Below are positions 45,234-57,713 of a DNA stretch of 64,000 bases, one piece after another. Below the pieces are notes generated by a model. It was given only the letters and a program-made list of their open reading frames with translations, was not told the DNA's origin and did no database searches. The number at the start of each line of letters is the position of its first letter. Position 1 is the first letter of the stretch. The translations under genes were made by a program, and so were the position numbers. The stretch comes from Tenebrio molitor (Eukaryota; Arthropoda; Insecta; Coleoptera; Tenebrionidae). The stretch covers positions 18,104,001 to 18,168,000 of the forward strand of contig NC_091052.1 in the NCBI RefSeq assembly GCF_963966145.1. The letters run 5' to 3'.

Positions 45234-47314
45234 TAGTGGAGTAACGATAGACAAAAATACGTTATTTCGGAACCGGTAGCAAGAGTTCCGATTGTAATAC
45301 TTTATTTTTTTTTATGTCATGAATACAAAATACTAAAACGTTTATAGGTTAAAAATTTACGCTCATAGTGGGAAATAAACTCACCGGCACAAAAAGCGAC
45401 TCATTATGATTTCTTTAATAAATAATCTTGAAATTATATTTGTGCTTATTTTTTTTATAATAGTTAAATTGGGATATTTTCAAACATCGGAAGTGCTATG
45501 GTCACCATGGCAACCGAATTCTTTTGTTTAAATAAATTATTGAAAAGTTTGCGCTACTTCCATGTTGTGTTTTTGTCGGTTGTTTTACGTGTTAAAAATT
45601 GTAATTTGACAATACGAGATACTAATTCAAAATACTGTTCAAATTTTGATAATTTTTTATAACATAAAATTTTTTTCTAAAAAATAACTTTTATCATTTT
45701 TCATTAAAATCTTATTTCCTGTGTTTAATGTTTTGTTTGTCGGATATTCTTTGGCAAAGAATAACTTAAATAGCACCTACCAATACAACATGATACCAAA
45801 AAAAATTCTAAGACAATGAATTACTTAAAATTCAAAGTGAGTAGAACTCTTCAAACGATCATTGTGACGGGTATTGGTAAAAAATATACAAGAGATGTAT
45901 TATAAAAATTAAATAGTTATTTTCCCCGGTTTCATCCTCTTCTATGTAATTTTCATCTAAAATTGTTGATGGTGGGCAATTACAGTGGTCTATTTTTGAA
46001 CACGTTGTTTTTTAGAAATGGAAAAACTAAATAATCAAGGCAAATTGTTGGTACAATTGGGAGTAAAAAAAATTGTGACATTTTCAAAAATTCAATATAA
46101 CCCATTCTTTATTGTCAATATGACAGTTTATGACAACTGGAACATTTGAAGAATTGATCCGGCGTACCTACTACCTTGTCAAAAATAAATTACTCCCTAT
46201 ATTTCGAACTTTTAGAGAAATAACGTTTTTCATGTTGTGTAACTAGAATTTTCAGAACTAATTTTGAATGCCTAAGGTTGGTTACTATGAATTGAGGGAT
46301 TAAGTTCAATTAAATATGCCGACAGAAACCAAAATTGATTGTGAAACGAAAAATCATCTATCACTTAGCGAGGCATTAGTCATTAATTTGCAACTGTGAC
46401 AAGGAATTAGCCACAGCCTTACATTTTTGAGATATCTTTTGTCTGCCACCAGAAACCACATAGCCCCCAACCTAACCAAATTTATGGCAACTTAGTATCG
46501 AGTATCCCTAAATCCTTGAGAGTAATTTGTTTTTGACACGACTGTAGCACAGTTATTAACTAAACTGTCACAATCAGTCTAAATAAGTTTAAATGTAGGA
46601 AGGGCGGTTTCACACCTATGACTGTTATGTCAAAAATTATGTCTGTTTTTTTTACTCTCCACTGTAAGTGCCTTGAAAGTCCGGAAACTTTTGTTGAAAT
46701 TCCTCGAAAACTAGAGGTGTTGAATAGGACAATTCGCCGTTTCTGAAGTAACACTGCACAATGAAATTTTTTTTGCTCTAAAGTAAACATATTGCAATAT
46801 CAATTTTAATAGTCAATAATTAATAATGACAGTTCTCCATTGTAATGACATCTGATGACATTTGAATTACATTTTTACGTGTTTCCAACTGAAGCGTATT
46901 ACTCACGGACCTCTGGATTTTTTTTTATTTTCGATCGCATGGTATTACTAAACACTTTTTTGTCAAAAAAAAAAATAAAAATAATTATATATTTTCTTCA
47001 AAAAATGTTAACTATGCGACTCTAGAAGACAAACTGAACGTGTTTCTATCAAAGCCGGTCAACACCGGGCTATCGAACATCTGCCTATTGTTCTTCTTTT
47101 TCCACATACAATTAATTCCAAACAAGTTTCAATATAACAATATACTCATTTCAGTTCTTATAAATAAACAATAAATAATGAAACAAACAATGAGCGGTAA
47201 TTTTTAACCTATAAAGGTTTTAATATGTTTTATTTATAACACATTAAAAAAATTTCGTTCAAATCCGAGCTCTTGCTACCGGTTCCGAAATAAAAACCTA
47301 ACGTTACTCCACTA
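45234..47314. mobile_element. 2.1 kb TIR element inside the solo LTR
   Basis: Inverted ends TAGTGGAGTAACG and, further in, ttatttcggaaccggtagcaag / cttgctaccggttccgaaata, with TAG on both outer sides. The interior is AT-rich. It includes a stretch at about 45382 resembling the Tc1 end (actcaccggcac) and a minus-strand fragment of a mariner-like transposase (46560-46790). No own transposase is visible, so the superfamily is open. Confidence 0.7.
46560..46790 (-). pseudogene. N-terminal fragment of mariner-like transposase
   Basis: MFTLEQKKFHCAVLLQ starts a DUF4817-type helix-turn-helix. On the DNA level the first 130 bases (minus strand) match 55725-55835 (aggaatttcaacaaaagtttccg...actttcaaggcacttac). 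The rest is replaced. Confidence 0.65.
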
Positions 47315-47659
47315 TAGCGTCGAGGACGATATCGGGCTTCACTTTCGGCTCTCCCCCTTTTTTTTAAATCTAGATTTTGAATTCAATTTACTTTTCGAGT
47401 TTTCCTTTTTTTTCGTCGCGGCGAGGGCACAACCCTTAATTTTTGTACATAATTATTGAGTGTAAGAAACGTTTGTATTATCAAATAATCAGATTTGTAC
47501 GTGTGCAGGCCTGGGGGGAAAATATATTCATTTCGTTTAAACCACTCGGAGTTTTCTTTCTTCCGGTTATCACCACCCACCCCCACATTTAGGTTGTACT
47601 CTCAAGCAGTCGCCAGTGCATCTCGACCCGAAGTCTGTTAATAAATAACGTAACAATAC

Positions 47660-48490
47660 ATTTTAATAAATTTTCGTTGCTTCGTTTACTTTTGTTATTT
47701 TAGTTTCATTGAAAGCATTTATTACAAGATGTGTGAAAAGATAACAAATTTCAAGAGCCCAAAACTTAGAAAACAATATTACTGTATACCTACCTAATAA
47801 TATCAAACTTATGTACCCAACTACTTATTCCTCTTATTTACAAAATTTTTATATTCTCAATCAGATGTTTCTCTACTGCCATACGTTTTCTTTAATTTTT
47901 GACGGATTTTAAATGCTGCTTTGCTTCATTTACTTGTATTAGTATTAATTTTTTTCTAAGATTCTGTAGAACAAATCACTAAACCTATTATATCATTTGA
48001 TAAAAAAAAATAAGCTTTTTAATGATACCCCATTTAACCCATGTTCCTATTTAAAAAAATCAAGTTGGCTCTGCATATTTTGAAAACTTATGGATTTTTG
48101 TTTTGTTTTTAATTTGATACTTAAGTAAGTAGCTTTAATGAATCCTAAGTGCATTTCAAATTTCAGGGTTCTAGCATAAACCATTTTACCAGGACGTAAC
48201 CGCTTTCATACACAATCGCAACCCTGTATGTTTCACTGGATAAAATTTTTAAGTGAGATGACGAGATGAGATTCAAATTTCAGTACAAATTTCCAGATTT
48301 TGGTTTTTATTTAGATTCTAAGACGACTTTCAATTTACCAAAGCATTAACAATGTCGCTAGGCGCCAAACGGCCACTATACAGTCGTAATTAATTACTTG
48401 AATCCTTTAGTGTATCACCAACAGTCAAAGTCAAACATATACGAGTACATAATGTAATATTAATACATAATAAAAAAAATATATATTTTC
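47660..48490. other. No gene seen
   Basis: AT-rich, no open frame of note and no repeat recognised within the window. Confidence 0.4.
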
Positions 48491-48491
48491 T

Positions 48492-49533
48492 CAATAGAGC
48501 TCGTGATAACACTTTTTTAATGCTTTGGTTTCAGTGGATAAAAGTTACACACCTTTAAATTTAAGTGATAATACGAGTATAATTTCAGATATTGTTGAGC
48601 CAAATGTACCTGACACTATAGCAAATATAAAACAGAAGTATTTACATGGGAGATATTTTAAAGAACTGGAACAACCAGAAATTAATATTCAGGCTTCTCA
48701 TGCATGGCTTAAAAAATCAAATATTCACCCTGAGACTGAGGGTTTTATATTTGCAATACAATATCGTGTTATCAATACAAGAAATTATAAAAAACACATG
48801 CGGTTTACAATCGATCATCGATAAATGTAGGATTTGCGGAACTGCAGGGTTAACCATTGCACCGTTTTGGCTCAAAGCGAATATAAGAAACGTCATGATA
48901 TATTTGCTAAAATTATACACATGAATTTAGCTGTTAAATTCAATTTATTAGAGGATACACAACCACATTACATTTATAAACCAGAAAGTTGTTTGGAAAA
49001 TGACAATTACAAATTATTTTTTGATCGCACAGTTTTAACTGATATTCACATTCAGCATAACAGACCAGACATTATTATTTTAAATAAACAACAAAAACAA
49101 GCATATTTTTTAGATATAGCTGTTCCAAATTCCAATAATATAACACAGACATACACATAACACAAAAATTAATAAATATTTAGAGCTCTCCGTTGCTATG
49201 AGAAATCTTTGAAGTTTAGAAAAAAAATCGATTTTACCACTTAATTTTAGCAACGGGAATAGTACCGCAATCTCTTTTTAAAAATGTAAAAATTCTGGAT
49301 TTCGGTAACACATTAGTAGTTGAAATTCAGAAAAGTATATTATTATACTCATGTCATATCGTGAGGAAATTCCTTAACAGTGACACAGAACATAATACAC
49401 AACAAAGTAAAAATGCGGAGACGAGACGCCGGTAATTATGTTGATAAGCACTGCACTATTACTTGATAGTAATATCCGTAATAGTGTATGTACTCCGGTA
49501 AAATTGCCGTGCCGCCGAGTGGTGGAGGGACAA
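48492..49533 (+). mobile_element. 3' module of endonuclease-bearing non-LTR element, copy 2
   Basis: Partner of 14930-16758 without the two MITEs. It starts at nearly the same internal point as copy 1 and ends at the same ggaggg, with different flanking DNA. A 20-30 bp deletion after AGLTI removes part of the finger (the HIISSC segment). Confidence 0.65.
48525..49385 (+). pseudogene. Restriction-like endonuclease domain, copy 2
   Basis: Frame 1 (48525-48824) gives VEPNVPDTIANIKQKYLHG and SHAWLKKSNIHPETEG. Frame shifts then lead to KCRICGTAG (finger Cys present), SEYKKRHDIFAKIIHMN and HNRPDIIILN...FLDIAVPN, where the catalytic-type PD and the following Asp are kept, unlike copy 1. Small indels and a stop at 49160 make it non-functional. 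Confidence 0.65.
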
Positions 49534-49844
49534 TTAACATATTATTAATTGTGAATCGTGTAGAATTTGCAAGTTATAACATCTTACCTTGTTAGTAATT
49601 TTTTTTTTGTTGTTTTATTTAAAAATCAACTTGTGCTTAAATGTACCTACCGTAATAGATACAGGCTATTATTTTTTGAAGGTATAACTTAATTAACTGT
49701 TTTATTAAAAACATATTTAGTATTCTTTTAAATAATAGCTATTTACGTTTTAAGTACATAATATAGGTGTTTATAGGCGAGCCTTATATTTTATGGCAGA
49801 GCGAACTTGCAAGCGATTCTAATAAATAGAGTCCATAAAGCCTA
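49534..49844. other. No gene seen
   Basis: AT-rich sequence between the retroelement 3' end and the repeat at 49845. Confidence 0.35.
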
Positions 49845-50268
49845 ATTATTGTGAGGTTAAATTTCTTTTAGATACAAAACTAATAGATTCTAAAAATTAC
49901 GATAATTCCGAAGTGTTCTGTTTTTGTTGCTGTGGTTACGATGTTGTTTATTACTACCTATTCATTTGAAAACTAACAGCGTTTGTGAGCTGAAATCGTC
50001 TATATTTCTGATTGCAATAATGAGCGAAGTAAGTGAAATTGCAGCAAAAGCCAAAGAATCTTTATTACTATTCTATTCTTTCCTGATTTAAATAAAATTA
50101 TGATATTTAGTTATTTTGACGTTCATTTTGATAGTAATACCCAAAATTGACAAGCGTCCGTTTTACTTTATCATTATAGACGCCGTCCATTAAGAGCTAG
50201 TTTATGGACGATAAACGATATCATAATTCATAAATCATGAATTATCATACAATCAAACATAAATATTT
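49845..50268. repeat. Dispersed repeat, partner of 6390-6860
   Basis: Collinear match to 6390-6860 with many substitutions and indels. Not coding. Confidence 0.7.
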
Positions 50269-51530
50269 TCATGTACCTATGGTTAATGATATTTTATATC
50301 TAAAAGCTGAAAATGTAACAATAAATTCCTCAACAAAAATAAAATTTATACTTATTACATACAAAATTCTTGTTCACTTATTGTATTTATTTTTTATTTA
50401 GTAGTATACAGAAGTAACATTATTTTTGTAAACAAATTTTCACCTCGTATTTCTTCAAATTGAGTTTTTCTTTACCTCAATGCTGCGTGAAATGTATTGA
50501 GAAAATAGTTTTCAATTCCTTCATGTTTTAATATTGCCATCCATCGGTAGTAATTGCATTTATTATTTGGTGGTATCACTTTTTAACCATTTAAACTTAA
50601 CTGACGATTATGTACAAATTATTTAACAAATATACCATTTAATTCCGCTTCTTGCTTCACATTTTACACATAAATCAGTTTGTTATTTAATAAAATGAAA
50701 AGTCTGAAATATATTACTCATTGTTTGATAATATTCACCTAAAAATTTAATTACTTGCAAATAGCTAGCTATTTCACACTCATACTCGTACGTTGAAAGA
50801 TATTTGAACGAAGTGGCAGCCGTTCGAGTTCGTTACGAAATGAAGGTGCCAATGAAACATGAGCTGAGTTAATAAATAATTCAGAACATAATTGAGGAGG
50901 TTGTGAATATTGATGTTCTAAAGGACGAGTAACGAAACCAATTGTTTTGTAAAAATCGTCTTGTTATGACAGGTATGCTATTATTGTTTTTAATTACTCC
51001 AGATGAAATAAATTTTGGATCAAGCACAATTTACGTTGTTTTACGTACGAAGCGGCCGAGCAGATATGAATAACCAAGGACAATTAATAAGATATTCTCT
51101 GAGGTGATCAAAAACCTAAAATAAACTGTGATGTATGCGTGACGTTAAATTCGAACATGTCAGAAAAATTATTGATTTTTATATTGATTATCTGACTGGA
51201 AATGCAGTCGACGAAATAATTACCAGTGTTTAAAGACATAAATTAGCATATAAGAGAGAATTAATAATTATGTCATAATTATACAGTTGCATGCATGTTA
51301 TCTAGTAGACGTAATTGTAATTTCAGTTGAATTCAGTTGGTAAGATTTTGTTTCAAAATTATTTTCGTCTAAAATGTGTTATTGGGCGTCGAAGTTTAGC
51401 ATCCCTGAATAATTAACGGAAAAGTAAAGAACGATTTTAAATTGTTGTGCTCTCTGTAGTGCAGGGATCGAACTAAATACCCAATGTTATGGAAGTCACC
51501 GGCAGAGATCTTTTATACCCATCTATATTT
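50269..51530. other. No gene seen
   Basis: AT-rich and without usable open frames or repeats shared inside the window. Confidence 0.4.
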
Positions 51531-51742
51531 AAAATATCGGTGTTCATTTAAATTTCTCCTCAAAGTTGGCGCTGAAGAGTTGATTGTGAACGCACCACGG
51601 ATTACAGATCACGGATCAGCTGTTAAAATCTAATCATACTTTTGCATTCTTCGTGTTTTTACTCTGCAGACTGACGAGTGGTGCGTTCACAATCGACTCT
51701 TCAACGCCAGCTTTGAGGAGAAATTTAAATAAACTGATATTT
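51531..51742. mobile_element. MITE with long inverted ends
   Basis: The left arm (atttaaatttctcctcaaag, gattgtgaacgcacca) is inverted in the right arm (tggtgcgttcacaatc, ctttgaggagaaatttaaat) over about 70 bp around a 90 bp centre. The duplication at the target is not certain. Confidence 0.72.
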
Positions 51743-52028
51743 AGGTCCGCCAAAAATATTTTTAGTTAAGACAAAAAAAAGTTAAACAACTTTGACATAC
51801 ATAATCATAAAAATACATATATTTCATTTGTCCAAAAAGTTCATTAATAGCCAAAAATATACATAATGAATAAATATTCTATTAAATTATAAGAAACATT
51901 TTTAGTAAACCGTAATTTTATTGAAATTACTGTTTCTGTTGATTGTTGAATAAAAGTAGTCAATCTGTCGTGTTAAGTTGTAAGAGTATAGGATTTTCAC
52001 TTGACTGAAGGGTAGAGCTATAAAACTA

Positions 52029-52610
52029 CAGGATGTTTTCGAAGTTGAGGCGTTCCTTTTAACATGCGATAGTATGCGTTGTTCTAAAGAGTTTTAGCCA
52101 AAACACCTTACTAAAATGTGTACGGCAATGAAGATACATTAAGTTAATTTTTTTGAAATTTTTGAAACCGGCTCAAATTTGCGCTAATTTGTTAGAAATT
52201 GGAATTGACAAAAAAAATCAAATGAGCATGGACGTTAATCAAAAATACTGTCAGAGTTGTCATCTAATTAGTGGAAATGACTTTATTATTAGGAAAATAA
52301 TGAGCTCCAGATATGTTGTTGCAAATGTATGGGCAATGTTATCACGTTATCAGAATGCAGCTGCGGCGTCCAGAAGAGTACTGCAGAGCGATTTCCGGAA
52401 AGACACTATCCTGGGCCAGGTTAGTTATTAATCTAGTACAGCGGAGAAATGGACAGGACCGGACTCAAAATTTTAGAAAACAATAAAAATATACAATCAA
52501 TTAATTCCGTTAATAGAAACATTTTACTAAGAAGATTTAGGCTAAAATTCTTAAGAATAATGTGTAGTACCTCGTGTTACAAGGAACGCCTCAACGTCGA
52601 AAACACTCTG
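52029..52610. mobile_element. MITE (TIR CAGRRTGTTTTCG), TA target
   Basis: Inverted ends of about 70 bp (tgttttcgamgttgaggcgttcctt) with TA outside each end (52027-52028 and 52611-52612). The 92-codon open frame inside (52153-52431) has no recognisable domain and is probably incidental. Confidence 0.85.
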
Positions 52611-52612
52611 TA

Positions 52613-53456
52613 TAAAATTCAAATGATCAGCAAATAGCAAACGGTTGTCTTTCACGTATTAAATAAATTTATCTGAAAAATATCTTAATCAAGGTTCATT
52701 TTTCTCTAAAATACATGTTAACTGAATAGGCAGGTAGGAAACATAAAACCTCTGGTTTCCAAATCTCGGTTATTCAATTCGTTATTTGCAACGAGCGGCG
52801 CTGAAAACATTTAAATTTGGTTGTTTTACAGTAGCCTGCAAAAATATTATAGTTTTATCACTGCATCCGTCAGAGTCACATCAAAACACTATAGGTACTA
52901 CATAAAATAAATGTGAACAGGCGTGACAATAATTATGTACGAATAATTGGACGATTTCGATGAAAATTAGGTGGAATTATTGTTATAAATTTTATAAGAC
53001 AATTACAGGTGTTGTGGAAGGTTGACGCAATTGACTAAACATTCATGGAACTGAATATTTAAATTTTTTCAATTACCTTATTATTGTATGTGGGTGTTTC
53101 CTTTCTATCAATTTAGTTAGAGATCCAATACTCGTCAAGTCTGTTTTCTACCAATGAAATCATGAACAATTTTTCACATGAGTGAGAACGTAAAGGAAAT
53201 AAAGAACAACTTACAGTTTCTGCTCTTTCACACTAAGATATTTTAATTTGTCATATTCTGATATTCGTAAATTTTGTACATTTACGTTGCTGATACATCG
53301 ACTTCAGTTTCTCCTATGTGAAACTATTCCACACTCCCAGAACTGTCAATAATTTATTAGTTGTACCAGTCCCACAAAGCTGCAGTGAATTAGTAATTAT
53401 GTGCTAATTACCCGTCATTTCACGACAATGCGAAAATAGATACCAGAAACGAAAAA
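52613..53456. other. Upstream region of the intact OR gene
   Basis: AT-rich, no repeat or ORF recognised. It presumably contains the receptor's promoter; no clear core element can be named. Confidence 0.35.
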
Positions 53457-54886
53457 ATGGCTGAACAATTTATGCACAAATTAGACCTGAGAGATGTGAT
53501 TAATTTCAACGTAAAATGCATTGAAATGTTTGGATATTTTTGTCCAGATTTTGAAAAATCTTTTCACAAGGGTCTTTATTACACCTATGCTGTGTTGTTT
53601 GTCGGATTCATTTTTATCTCATATATGGTAAGCGAGACTGCTAATATGATAAATGTTTTTGGGGATATAGAAAAAATGACGGAAGCGTCATTTTTATTTC
53701 TAACCCATGTGGTGCAAGCTTTAAAGTTGTATGTTTTTGTGGTACACAAATCAAAAGTTAGACGACTAATCAACAGTATTAACAGGGAAGAATTTAGACC
53801 AAAAACTGAGGAACAATGCAAAATTTTACTAGATGATGTTAGAATTTCTCGACGAATAACAAAGATATTTTTATTTATGGGATTTGCGACATGTGTACTG
53901 TGGGGGATTTTTCCTTTCTTAGATAAAGATGACCGGGAAGAGAATGTTAAATTGCCTCTAAGTGGATGGTTCCCTTTTGAAACCAAAAAGTCTCCAATAT
54001 TTGAGTTTGTCTTTATGTATTTGACGTTGGGTGCCATGATTAATGGACTGGCTAATATCAGCATGGATACATTTCTGTCAGGAATCATCATGGTTATTTC
54101 TGGTCAATTGAAATTGCTAAATAATGCATTTGAAATTCTTCAAGAAAAACATTACAAACATTCGAATGAACTGCAAATGGTACAAAATGAGATTAATGAA
54201 AATCTCATTGAAAACATTATCCATCATAAGAATATAATACAGTAAGTCTCACACCAACAACATTCAACATGTGTTGAAATATAGCAAATCAATGATTTTA
54301 GATTTGCTGATGATATGACTGATCTCTTTACCACTTGCATTATGGGGCAGTTTGTTGTCAGTGTAATAATTATTTGCTTAACAATGTTTCAAATGAGCCT
54401 GGTATGTAAAACGACGTTATTTTGACAGCTAACAATAGCAAGAAATTTCAGGTGTCTGTTTTAAGTTTACAGTTTTTATCAATGACACTTTATCAAGGTT
54501 GTATGGTTTTAGAAATATTCCTTTGGTGTTATTATGGTAACGACGTTATCCTTCAAGTAAACAGTCTGCTTTTTAACTTTTATATGAAAAGTATATTAAT
54601 TGTTTTCAGAGTGGAAAACTTACGCAGTCTGCGTATATGTGTGAATGGGTTCCCTGTTCGCAGGTGCTCAAAAGAAATTTGTTATATTTTATGACCCGTT
54701 CTCAAACTCCTTTAAAACTTTATGCAGGAGGTTACTTTACATTATCTCTCGAAACGTTTATGGCTGTATGTTAACCGATCTTCACACTTATGGTCACATT
54801 TGACTTCATCTTTATTTTAGATAGTAAAGTCCAGTTGGTCATATTTTGCAGTCTTGAACAGAGTTCATTCAGAGGAAAAGACATAA
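53457..54886 (+). CDS. Odorant receptor, intact five-exon gene
   Basis: Exons 53457-54241, 54302-54401, 54452-54556, 54610-54765 and 54821-54886, all with GT-AG introns of 50-60 bp, encode 403 residues without a stop. Exon 1 holds MAEQFMHKLDLRDV, GDIEKMTEASF, KLPLSGWFPFE and IIMVISGQLKLLNNAF. Exon 2 gives CIMGQFVVSVIIIC, exon 3 LYQGCMVLEIFLWCYYGND, exon 4 LTQSAYMCEW and FMTRSQTPLKLYAGGYFTLS, exon 5 KSSWSYFAVLNRV. The C-terminal signatures identify a 7tm_6 insect odorant receptor, a seven-helix subunit that forms a ligand-gated channel with Orco in olfactory neuron dendrites. The start ATG sits at the expected place before LDLRDV. The gene closely resembles the broken gene at 19519-22628 and has the same exon plan. 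The ligand is unknown. Confidence 0.96.
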
Positions 54887-54949
54887 ATAAAGAGCAATTC
54901 TAAGCACCGCAAATGTAACACTATAGAGACCATTATATAGCAACATACA

Positions 54950-55426
54950 CAGGGTGTCTCAAAATTCGCGAATTTCGAATTCAGAGCGTTGTAACGGATC
55001 ACTTCAGTAGTCCAAATATCGAAATAAAAAAAAATCGGAACTCCCCCCACATAGATATATTGATCTGAAGGTGCACTCTTTGAAGTGCGTTTTCTTCAAA
55101 TGCAGGCTGAAAAGTTTAGTGTTTATTGTTATTTATGGTGTAGATGATTGTGGAAAATAATAACGTAGAACAATTTTTTGAAGAATAGCTTTACTTTGGA
55201 GTAAAATCTTAAATTTTTGTAATTTTTCTTAAAAATGGAACGGCAACGTAGCTGGAATAGTATTTTGTCACTGTGGATATGAAGGCTGTTATGTATTGAA
55301 CAAAATCAAAGTGCTTATATCTTCTCCAGGAAGAGCGAATTTTTTTTTTTGAGTATTTTTCTAGCTCCACTGAGTTCTTCCCTACCACGCTCTGAATTCG
55401 GAATTCGCGAATTTTGACACACCCTG
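54950..55426. mobile_element. MITE (TIR CAGGGTGTCTCAAAATTCG)
   Basis: Inverted ends of about 42 bp (cagggtgtstcaaaattcgcg, attcagagcg). It lies 63 bp after the OR stop codon. Target duplication is unclear because the left side reads TACA before CAGGG and the right side reads TATG. Non-coding. Confidence 0.8.
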
Positions 55427-55699
55427 TATGATGATGAAACACATAAAATGTAGCTACCACATAAAGTAATACCACGACATATGTATAATAAAATCCTACT
55501 ATGTATTTATTTTAATACTGCTAAATTGTCGATGGCAGTTAATCCATTTCTGCTCAAGATGAGATAGGTACCATGCGATCTAAAATAAAAAAAAATCGAG
55601 AAGGCCGTGATTAATACACTTCAGTATGCAGCACGCAAAAATTTAATTCAAATATCATTACAATGATAATTGTCATTATTAATTATTATTTACTATTAA

Positions 55700-56100
55700 A
55701 ATTTGCTATTCAATATGTTCTCTTTGAGCAAAAAATGGAGAAAGACTTGAGAACGGCGAATGGTCCTATTCGACATTTCGAGTTTTTGAGGAATTTCAAC
55801 AAAAGTTTCCGCACTTTCAAGGCACTTACCAAGAACTTGCCCAAAAAGTTTACAAATGCGTAAGAATGTTTTTGAAAACAGGTGGTGTTCTGCGCAAAAA
55901 AGGCAGTGGACGACCGGCAAAAAGAACAGCTGAAAATATTGAAGAGGTTGAACAAAGAATTGCAGAGACCCCAAATAAATCCATCCGGAGATGAATCCAA
56001 GAAACTAACCTATCATTTGGTACAGTTCAGCTTATCCTTAAAAAAGATTTGCACTTTTTTCCCTATCGTGTTTTGTTGGTTCTTTACGTTTTGAATATAA
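55700..56100 (+). pseudogene. Mariner-like transposase, N-terminal remnant
   Basis: Across shifting frames: ERRMVLFDISSF-like and FQQKFPHFQGTYQELAQKVYK are suggested by the DNA, then clearly GRPAKRTAENIEEVEQRIAE, NKSIRR and LSFGTVQLILKKDLHFFPYR. This is the DNA-binding half of a DUF4817-type mariner-like transposase. The catalytic half is absent or unrecognisable. Its first 130 bases match 46560-46790 on the other strand. Confidence 0.7.
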
Positions 56101-56389
56101 TCTGTAAACAGTGTAAACTTTTGGAGCCAAATCAGAAGAATGGGGTAGATATTACACCAGTTCGAAGGCTGCTTGGGCAACGCCAGCTATTGCAGCTCAT
56201 GCTATGCAGCAATGCAAGTTGGAGCATTATGTTGATGAAACAGTACACCTTGAAGTCTCGTGTCGGTGAGGAACAACCTCAATGCCTGCATTTTTTGCTT
56301 TTTTTTGCATTATTAAATGTCTTCCAAGAAAAGTTTCTTTATTGTCTTAATGGTTCCTTGCAAATCATCGTTCCATTCCGTTTTTAATG

Positions 56390-57001
56390 TTTTGTTAACA
56401 CTGAATGACCCGTTAACTTCTTCATTTCCAGTTCGTTAGAAATTACGAGTATATTGTAGATGCTATGACAAAAGACGTCTGTTTTCTTAACCAAATTGAA
56501 CGTTACATCACTATGTCACAGTTCATCACTCATCAGATACAACGAAGTCTTTGCATTTTGTGGATATTTTTTTCTCTGCGCCACAAATACATGCCCGATT
56601 TTTTCTACTCTTTCGAAGAGTAAAAAGCTGTATAAAAATACGAGAAGATCCAAAGTTGTTTGCAGGAATAAATTTAATGAGATCAAGGCAATGATACTGT
56701 TAAAAAATAAGTTAGGGCTGGAATATAAGAATCGACCCCATCGTGTTGCTAGAAAATGTTTCATTAAACTACGAGCATGATATAAAATGGAAAGTATTGA
56801 CTAAAACTTTTATATCTGTCTTGGTCTTGCAGTCCACTTGTTACTAAGCAGACTTATCTTAACTGGACATCTCCATGTCAAAGATTTTAGGTAACAATTA
56901 AGTGTAGTTTGTCCAGCGAGAGATTGGTTGACATAAAAGTCACTAAATTCTACGTAGAGCAAGGAGTAGCTAGCGTACGTAATAGTAGATTACATACCGA
57001 G
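56390..57001. other. No gene supported
   Basis: The open frame at 56496-56780 (94 codons) shows no domain; it may include more of the dead transposon. Confidence 0.35.
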
Positions 57002-57098
57002 GTGGGAAGTGTTTCATTCCTGTCGAGAGCTAAGATAGTTTACCAGGGCGTAGCCGAGGTGAACTAATGCTCGAGACAGGAATGAAACACATTCCCAC
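57002..57098. repeat. Foldback hairpin with AGGGCGTAGCCGAGG loop
   Basis: Arms gtgggaagtgtttcattcctgtc and gacaggaatgaaacacattcccac pair almost perfectly. The loop is ccagggcgtagccgaggt. A wider inverted pair, attttattcggaatc (57113) and gattccgaataaaat (57338), follows just outside. Confidence 0.8.
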
Positions 57099-57713
57099 GG
57101 AGGTTTGTATAATATTTTATTCGGAATCATTACATTTTTAGCAAATAAACAATTAATTTGATGCAGTTACATTTCTACTGTTTTTCGACTTTCAGTAAGT
57201 ACGCCACTGGAAAAACCTTATAATATTATAATAGGGCGGAAAGTGGCCTATTACTGACCAAGAGAGGGAAATAAAGATAAAAAGGAATGGTTAACTTTCC
57301 GCCCTCGTATAAGGTTAGGAATGTGCATATTACAATACGATTCCGAATAAAATTTGAAATACATCCTTCAAGCAGTAAAATTTTTGCTCTGAAATTATGT
57401 TGTAATTAATGTATTCTAGTGCATTTTGTAATGTTCCAAATGCAAGAAAACTTTCGCTTGTTTCTTGCGAACTTAAGTACAGCGGCTAATTGCTGCGCCC
57501 GTTGCTGTAACGTATAATGATGAGGGTGGAAGAGAAAAAAGAGAATCATATGGTAGATATTAAATAAAAACAATTTTAATAATAAATATTTTAAACTGAC
57601 CCTAATGAATCGTCCATACCTAAATAAGGACAAAATGTCACTTGAAATTAGTGTATTAATCCGTAAAAATTCTCATGGAGTAATTAGAGTAATCAGTAAT
57701 CAATCACTAACCA

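Larger units (their letters stand above)
44494..47655 (+). mobile_element. Apparent solo LTR with a nested 2.1 kb TIR element
   Basis: Begins TGTTACATTAAAAAT and ends AATAACGTAACA (inverted TGTTAC/GTAACA ends), with the 4 bp direct repeat ATAC at 44490-44493 and 47656-47659. Leaving out the insertion at 45234-47314, the LTR would be about 1.08 kb. A TATA-like actataaaag lies at about 44597 and an AATAAA near the right end. The centre is GC-rich. A 4 bp duplication suits a gypsy-type or similar element. Internal genes are absent, so recombination between two LTRs is the likely origin. Confidence 0.72.

Noticed and set aside
52153..52431. 92-codon ORF as a gene
   Set aside because: It lies wholly inside a TA-flanked MITE and has no domain.
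56496..56780. 94-codon ORF as a host gene
   Set aside because: No recognisable domain, no splice context, and it lies beside transposon debris.
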